A DNA stretch of 8,455 bases from an uncultured Clostridia bacterium. GTDB taxonomy: Bacteria; Bacillota; Clostridia; TANB77; CAG-508. The position numbers were made by a program, and so were the translations under genes. The number at the start of each line of letters is the position of its first letter. Within the stretch, counting starts at the first letter, position 1. Shown here piece by piece: positions 7,797 through 8,455 of this stretch. A model generated the notes under the pieces. The model saw only the letters and a list, made by a program, of their open reading frames with translations, made no database searches and was not told the origin of the DNA. The stretch covers positions 1-8,455 of the forward strand of contig CAORJJ010000082.1 in NCBI GenBank assembly GCA_948517135.1. Reading direction: 5' to 3'.

Positions 7797-7841
7797 AAAA
7801 ATAGGAATTTCAGAATTTTTTTCTGAGATTCTTATTTTTTT
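7797..7841 (+). terminator. rho-independent terminator after the acidic CxxC protein
   Basis: A long hairpin pairs 7797-7815 with 7821-7839, fully paired apart from two G-U wobbles (core cagaa/ttctg). It has a TTTTT loop at 7816-7820 and a T run at 7835-7841. It starts nine bases after the stop codon. Confidence 0.85.
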
Positions 7842-7869
7842 CACATAATTTATGTTTATTTAATATTAT
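7840..7869 (+). promoter_or_regulatory. candidate promoter for the small-protein/spoVM operon
   Basis: TTCACA (7840-7845, 5 of 6) and TATTAT (7864-7869, 5 of 6) are 18 bases apart and would start transcription near 7876, very close to the ribosome binding site at 7881. A CATA at 7844-7847, followed by TA at 7851-7852, resembles the -10 element of sporulation sigma factors (SigE and SigK recognise CATA-type -10 boxes), but I see no convincing matching -35. B. subtilis spoVM is under SigE control, so a sporulation promoter is expected here. The sequence does not decide between the two. Confidence 0.35.
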
Positions 7870-7880
7870 ATAAACATAAA
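7849..7880. repeat. 11-bp perfect inverted repeat upstream of the spoVM operon
   Basis: TTTATGTTTAT at 7849-7859 and its exact reverse complement ATAAACATAAA at 7870-7880 flank a 10-base spacer that contains the putative -10 box. The second arm abuts the GGAGG ribosome binding site at 7881. It could be an operator or an mRNA hairpin affecting translation; chance is not excluded in AT-rich DNA. Confidence 0.5.
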
Positions 7881-7892
7881 GGAGGAAGTAAA

Positions 7893-8048
7893 ATGTTTTG
7901 GTGTAGATTTAGAAAAATAATTGCAGGGATTCTAATGGGGTTCGGTGTAGGAGTGCTTTTAGTATTATTTCTTCCTCCAGTTGCCTGGATTTGCATTATG
8001 GGAATCGGAATGCTTATTGGAGGTATAAAATTTTTATTTTCAAAATAA
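7893..8048 (+). CDS. 51-residue two-helix membrane protein, probably co-transcribed with spoVM
   Basis: This is a small hydrophobic protein that I cannot assign to a named family. It begins with the basic, Cys-containing MFWCRFRKI, which should stay cytoplasmic. Two membrane helices (about 9-27 and 31-48) are joined by a tight Pro28-Pro29 turn, so it should form a hairpin in the membrane with both ends in the cytoplasm. Both helices are Gly-rich (GFGVGV; GIGMLIGG), as in helices that pack closely. A strong GGAGG (7881-7885) lies 7 bases before the ATG. The stop is 14 bases before the SpoVM-like start with no terminator between, so the two form an operon. Codon use includes GGG, GCC, ATC and TTC, somewhat richer in G+C than the neighbours, partly because of the Gly content. 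A sporulation-related membrane role is inferred from the partner gene only. Confidence 0.75.
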   Translation: MFWCRFRKIIAGILMGFGVGVLLVLFLPPVAWICIMGIGMLIGGIKFLFSK

Positions 8049-8062
8049 AGGGAGGATAAGAA

Positions 8063-8140
8063 ATGACAATTGTTGTAAAAAAAGTTCCTAAATTCTTGAG
8101 AGGATTTGTTAAATTTATATTTGGAATAAAATCTACATAA
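8063..8140 (+). CDS. spoVM: Stage V sporulation protein M (SpoVM) homologue, 25 residues
   Basis: SpoVM is a tiny amphipathic peptide of about 26 residues. In B. subtilis it recognises the convex forespore membrane, anchors the SpoIVA coat basement layer, and is needed for coat and cortex formation. The 25-residue product contains KVPKFLRGFVKFIFG, which aligns without gaps to B. subtilis SpoVM as I recall it. Met1, Lys7, Pro9, Lys10, Phe11, Leu12, Gly14, Val16 and Gly21 are shared, including Pro9, which is known to matter for curvature sensing. Hydrophobic and basic residues alternate as in an amphipathic helix lying flat on a membrane. A strong GGGAGGA (8050-8056) lies 6 bases before the ATG. 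Convergent rpmB next door matches the B. subtilis order. The gene is easily missed because of its size. In place of the Gly-Gly pair of B. subtilis (13-14) it has Arg13-Gly14. Confidence 0.85.
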   Translation: MTIVVKKVPKFLRGFVKFIFGIKST

Positions 8141-8148
8141 ATTTAGGC

Positions 8149-8190
8149 AAAAAAAGAGAGTAATTAGTTTTTAATTACTCTTTCTTTTTT
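8149..8190. terminator. bidirectional terminator between spoVM and rpmB
   Basis: A perfect 9-bp stem (8158-8166 gagtaatta with 8172-8180 taattactc), extended by about three pairs, surrounds a GTTTT loop. On the + strand it is followed by a T-rich run (8181-8190). On the - strand the seven As at 8149-8155 read as a U run. It can therefore terminate both convergent transcripts. Confidence 0.85.
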
Positions 8191-8211
8191 ATTTTAATTG
8201 TGTGTTTTTTA

Positions 8212-8412
8212 TTAAACAGCTCTTTTAATTTTTCCAGAACGTAAGCATTTAGAACATACAGGAACTCTTTGAACTTTTCCATCAATAACGGCCTTAACTG
8301 TTCTTAAATTAGGTTTTACAGTTCTTGTTGTTCTTTTACTAATATGTGAACGAGTTATACTCAATTGTTTTCCAAAGCTTGTTTCTTTTCCACAACAAAC
8401 ACATTTTGCCAT
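8212..8412 (-). CDS. rpmB: 50S ribosomal protein L28 (zinc-ribbon, C+ form)
   Basis: L28 is a small structural protein of the large ribosomal subunit. The 66-residue basic protein has the family hallmarks: MAKCVCCGK at the start, a central RSHISKRTTRTVKPNL stretch that contacts rRNA, a VIDGKVQRVPVC segment and a CLRSGKIKRAV end. The pairs Cys4/Cys7 and Cys53/Cys56 make this the zinc-binding C+ form. The length is usual for the family. The start at 8412 has GGAGGTG (8421-8427 on the complementary strand) about 8 bases upstream. It converges on the spoVM operon. Its promoter lies at or beyond the right edge; the 43 bases upstream in the window show only the ribosome binding site. Confidence 0.97.
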   Translation of the reverse strand: MAKCVCCGKETSFGKQLSITRSHISKRTTRTVKPNLRTVKAVIDGKVQRVPVCSKCLRSGKIKRAV

Positions 8413-8455
8413 ATCTAAAGCACCTCCATTTATTTTAATAAACTGACTAAATAAT

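Overview
The window is very AT-rich, with compact genes, strong GGAGG-type ribosome binding sites, a TTG start and short A/U-rich hairpin terminators. All of this points to a low-GC Gram-positive bacterium, most likely a member of the Clostridia. A 25-residue SpoVM-like gene lies convergent with the L28 ribosomal protein gene, an arrangement I recall from Bacillus subtilis. This suggests a spore former or a lineage descended from one. The species cannot be told from the sequence alone, and no mobile element, CRISPR array, tRNA or rRNA was seen.

Layout: (1) 120-2531 (+) encodes a class A penicillin-binding protein that builds cell-wall peptidoglycan. (2) From its own promoter, 2592-4512 (+) holds a long membrane-anchored surface protein of unknown function. 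It is split by a single extra T in the run at 3948-3951; removing that T restores one 639-residue frame. A clear terminator follows at 4517-4554. (3) 4580-7263 (+) looks like one transcription unit with no internal terminator: a patatin-like phospholipase, an AlkD-type DNA alkylation repair protein and a CmpB-type multispanning membrane protein with a long basic, coiled-coil tail. (4) 7336-7788 (+) encodes a small acidic protein with a CxxC-x4-CxxC motif, with its own promoter and terminator. (5) 7893-8140 (+) is a two-gene small-protein operon: a 51-residue two-helix membrane protein followed by the 25-residue SpoVM-like peptide. (6) 8212-8412 (-) is rpmB, which shares a bidirectional terminator with the spoVM operon.

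Functionally, the window mixes envelope genes (PBP, anchored surface protein, patatin, CmpB-like protein), one DNA repair gene and a probable sporulation pair next to a ribosomal protein gene. The points most worth following up are the two tiny ORFs at 7893-8140, including an undescribed membrane protein that appears to be co-transcribed with SpoVM, and the frameshifted surface protein.
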